In this document: in pieces, positions 6,467-7,178 of the stretch
Numbering within the stretch: the first letter of the stretch is position 1
Layout: every line of letters starts with the position of its first letter
Assembly: GCA_018365895.1 (NCBI GenBank)
Contig: JAGZJD010000092.1
Location: 1-7,178 of the forward strand
Direction of reading: 5' to 3'
DNA from: Lachnospiraceae bacterium
Lineage (GTDB): Bacteria; Bacillota_A; Clostridia; Lachnospirales; Lachnospiraceae
DNA length: 7,178 bases
Translations under genes and position numbers: made by a program
The notes under the pieces: generated by a model
What the model was told of the DNA's origin: nothing
What the model saw: only the letters and a program-made list of their open reading frames with translations
Database searches by the model: none

Positions 6467-6884
6467 CAAGAAAGGGCTTGTGTTCGGAATTTTGTGGGCG
6501 GCAATGGGAAGCTTGCTTTTGATTCATGCGCTGATCAAGCCGGAGCCGGAACGGATCAGGCAGATAAAAGATCTTATCGTTTCTGTCCTTCTGTTGGCAA
6601 TCGGAATTACATCGGTGGTGCGGGCATACTCGAAAAAGGCGTCGCGTGAAGATTTTATTGAGAAAAGTGATGAACGGAATCAATTGATCCAGCTGAAAAC
6701 AAAAGCCAAAATGCTGGATTTGATGATCTGGGCGGTTTGCCTTTTATTGGCAGTCAGCCTGATCGGCTATATGGTGACGGAAAACACAGCCTGGGGATTT
6801 TTGTTCTTTGGTCCTTGTCTCTTGCTGATATTTGCCTGGATATCGTTTATTGCTATAAATCTTTACTACGAACATCATGAATAA
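6453..6884 (+). CDS. Four-helix membrane protein, DUF2178-like, partner of the XRE regulator
   Basis: The 143-aa protein has four hydrophobic segments at about 9-28, 40-58, 88-107 and 114-138, arranged as two hairpins joined by a charged cytoplasmic-looking loop with EKSDERNQLIQLKTKAKM (70-87). A DER(N/D)-x-L-I motif before the third helix is typical of DUF2178 and related small membrane proteins found next to YozG-like HTH genes. The family name is from recall and tentative. GGAGG at 6439-6443 lies nine bases before ATG 6453, inside the end of the regulator gene, so both are made from one message. The biochemical role is unknown. Positively charged ends (MKIYNKKG, and KK at 61-62) favour both termini inside. 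Confidence 0.9.
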   Translation: MKIYNKKGLVFGILWAAMGSLLLIHALIKPEPERIRQIKDLIVSVLLLAIGITSVVRAYSKKASREDFIEKSDERNQLIQLKTKAKMLDLMIWAVCLLLAVSLIGYMVTENTAWGFLFFGPCLLLIFAWISFIAINLYYEHHE

Positions 6885-6895
6885 ATAACTTCTCG

Positions 6896-6916
6896 GAATC
6901 TCAATAAATGAGATTC
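6896..6916 (+). terminator. Weak stem-loop after the membrane-protein gene
   Basis: GAATCTCA (6896-6903) pairs perfectly with TGAGATTC (6909-6916) around ATAAA, 11 bases after the stop codon. There is no T-run after it, so as an intrinsic terminator it is poor. It may instead protect the 3' end of the message. Confidence 0.35.
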
Positions 6917-7039
6917 TAATCGAAACTTGACAACTGAATATCGTGCAGGAAAAGAAATTTACGAGAAATGGACATAAACATTGGACATAGCGGGTACTAT
7001 GCCTTGAAAAATCTTATGGAGTCGTTTAAGATATCATTG
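6917..7039. other. Intergenic space between converging genes
   Basis: No convincing gene is seen. The stretch holds TGGACATA twice (6969-6976 and 6982-6989, period 13) and a short inverted repeat, CATAG (6986-6990) with CTATG, around CGGGTA. A TTGACA at 6927-6932 has no matching -10 box. These repeats lie just beyond the 3' end of the minus-strand gene, where the end of a mobile element might be expected, but no terminal repeat can be proven inside the window. Confidence 0.4.
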
Positions 7040-7178
7040 TTAGGCGGTTAATCCTAATAATGTTTTTTGAAATGCCTCGACAGATGGCATTTCCCAGGCA
7101 TCAAGATGTTGGAGCATCATGATGCCGTAGAGGCGGCAGTACCACATCTTTGTAGAGCGGTGCCTGCCGTCTTCTAAT
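7040..7178 (-). CDS. C-terminal 45 codons of an unidentified minus-strand protein (partial)
   Basis: Reading the minus strand inward from the right edge, the frame stays open for 45 codons to TAA (7042-7040). It gives LEDGRHRSTKMWYCRLYG, then a hydrophobic/aromatic segment IMMLQHLDAW and the end EMPSVEAFQKTLLGLTA. The compact, Trp/Tyr/His-rich composition looks like real protein rather than chance, and it is the only frame on either strand here that reads so well. The start lies outside the window. A transposase or other mobile-element protein is possible given the repeats downstream of its stop, but I do not recognise the family. Confidence 0.6.
   Translation of the reverse strand, partial: LEDGRHRSTKMWYCRLYGIMMLQHLDAWEMPSVEAFQKTLLGLTA

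Noticed and set aside
6927..6955. TTGACA at 6927-6932 as a promoter
   Set aside because: No TATAAT-like hexamer at 16-18 bases and no gene downstream on the plus strand.
1..7178. CRISPR array, tRNA or rRNA genes
   Set aside because: No regularly spaced direct repeats of 25-40 bases were seen, and no tRNA-like cloverleaf or rRNA signature sequence was noticed on either strand by eye.

Overview
The window looks like chromosomal accessory DNA from a low-to-mid GC gut Firmicute, most likely a clostridial (Lachnospiraceae-type) genome. This rests on the AGGAGG-type ribosome binding sites, the AGA/GGA-rich codon use, the style of the small XRE/membrane-protein pair, and a TOTE-type helicase of clostridial flavour. 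Species cannot be told from the sequence.

Layout, left to right. (1) Positions 1-110 are GC-rich (about 58%) with no intact gene. They abut AT-rich DNA holding the helicase-nuclease part of a TOTE-conflict-type protein (75-2051, +) that has lost the primase-containing N-terminal half. (2) A roughly 300-bp AT-rich spacer (2052-2354) holds a candidate terminator and the promoter region of the next operon. (3) A tightly packed three-gene operon on the + strand covers 2355-5995: an XRE-type HTH protein with a long unfamiliar C-terminal region, a 199-aa protein with a possible PD-(D/E)xK-like (D...QxK) nuclease signature, and a 621-aa protein with an N-terminal HExxH (HEIQH) zinc-peptidase-like motif. 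It is closed by a very strong rho-independent terminator at 6061-6105. (4) A second small operon (6236-6884, +) encodes a 76-aa XRE regulator and a four-helix membrane protein with overlapping reading frames. Its promoter is surrounded by three related GAAG-N4-CTTC operator-like palindromes. (5) At the right edge a converging minus-strand gene contributes only its last 45 codons (7040-7178).

How the genes may work together. The three-gene operon is the most interesting part: a DNA-binding regulator, a nuclease-like protein and a protease-like protein in one transcript, next to a defence-type helicase remnant, suggests an uncharacterised conflict or stress-response module. This is inference from motifs and layout, because none of the three proteins is recognised beyond the motifs named. 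The second operon looks like an ordinary autoregulated HTH/membrane-protein cassette with an unusually clear operator layout.
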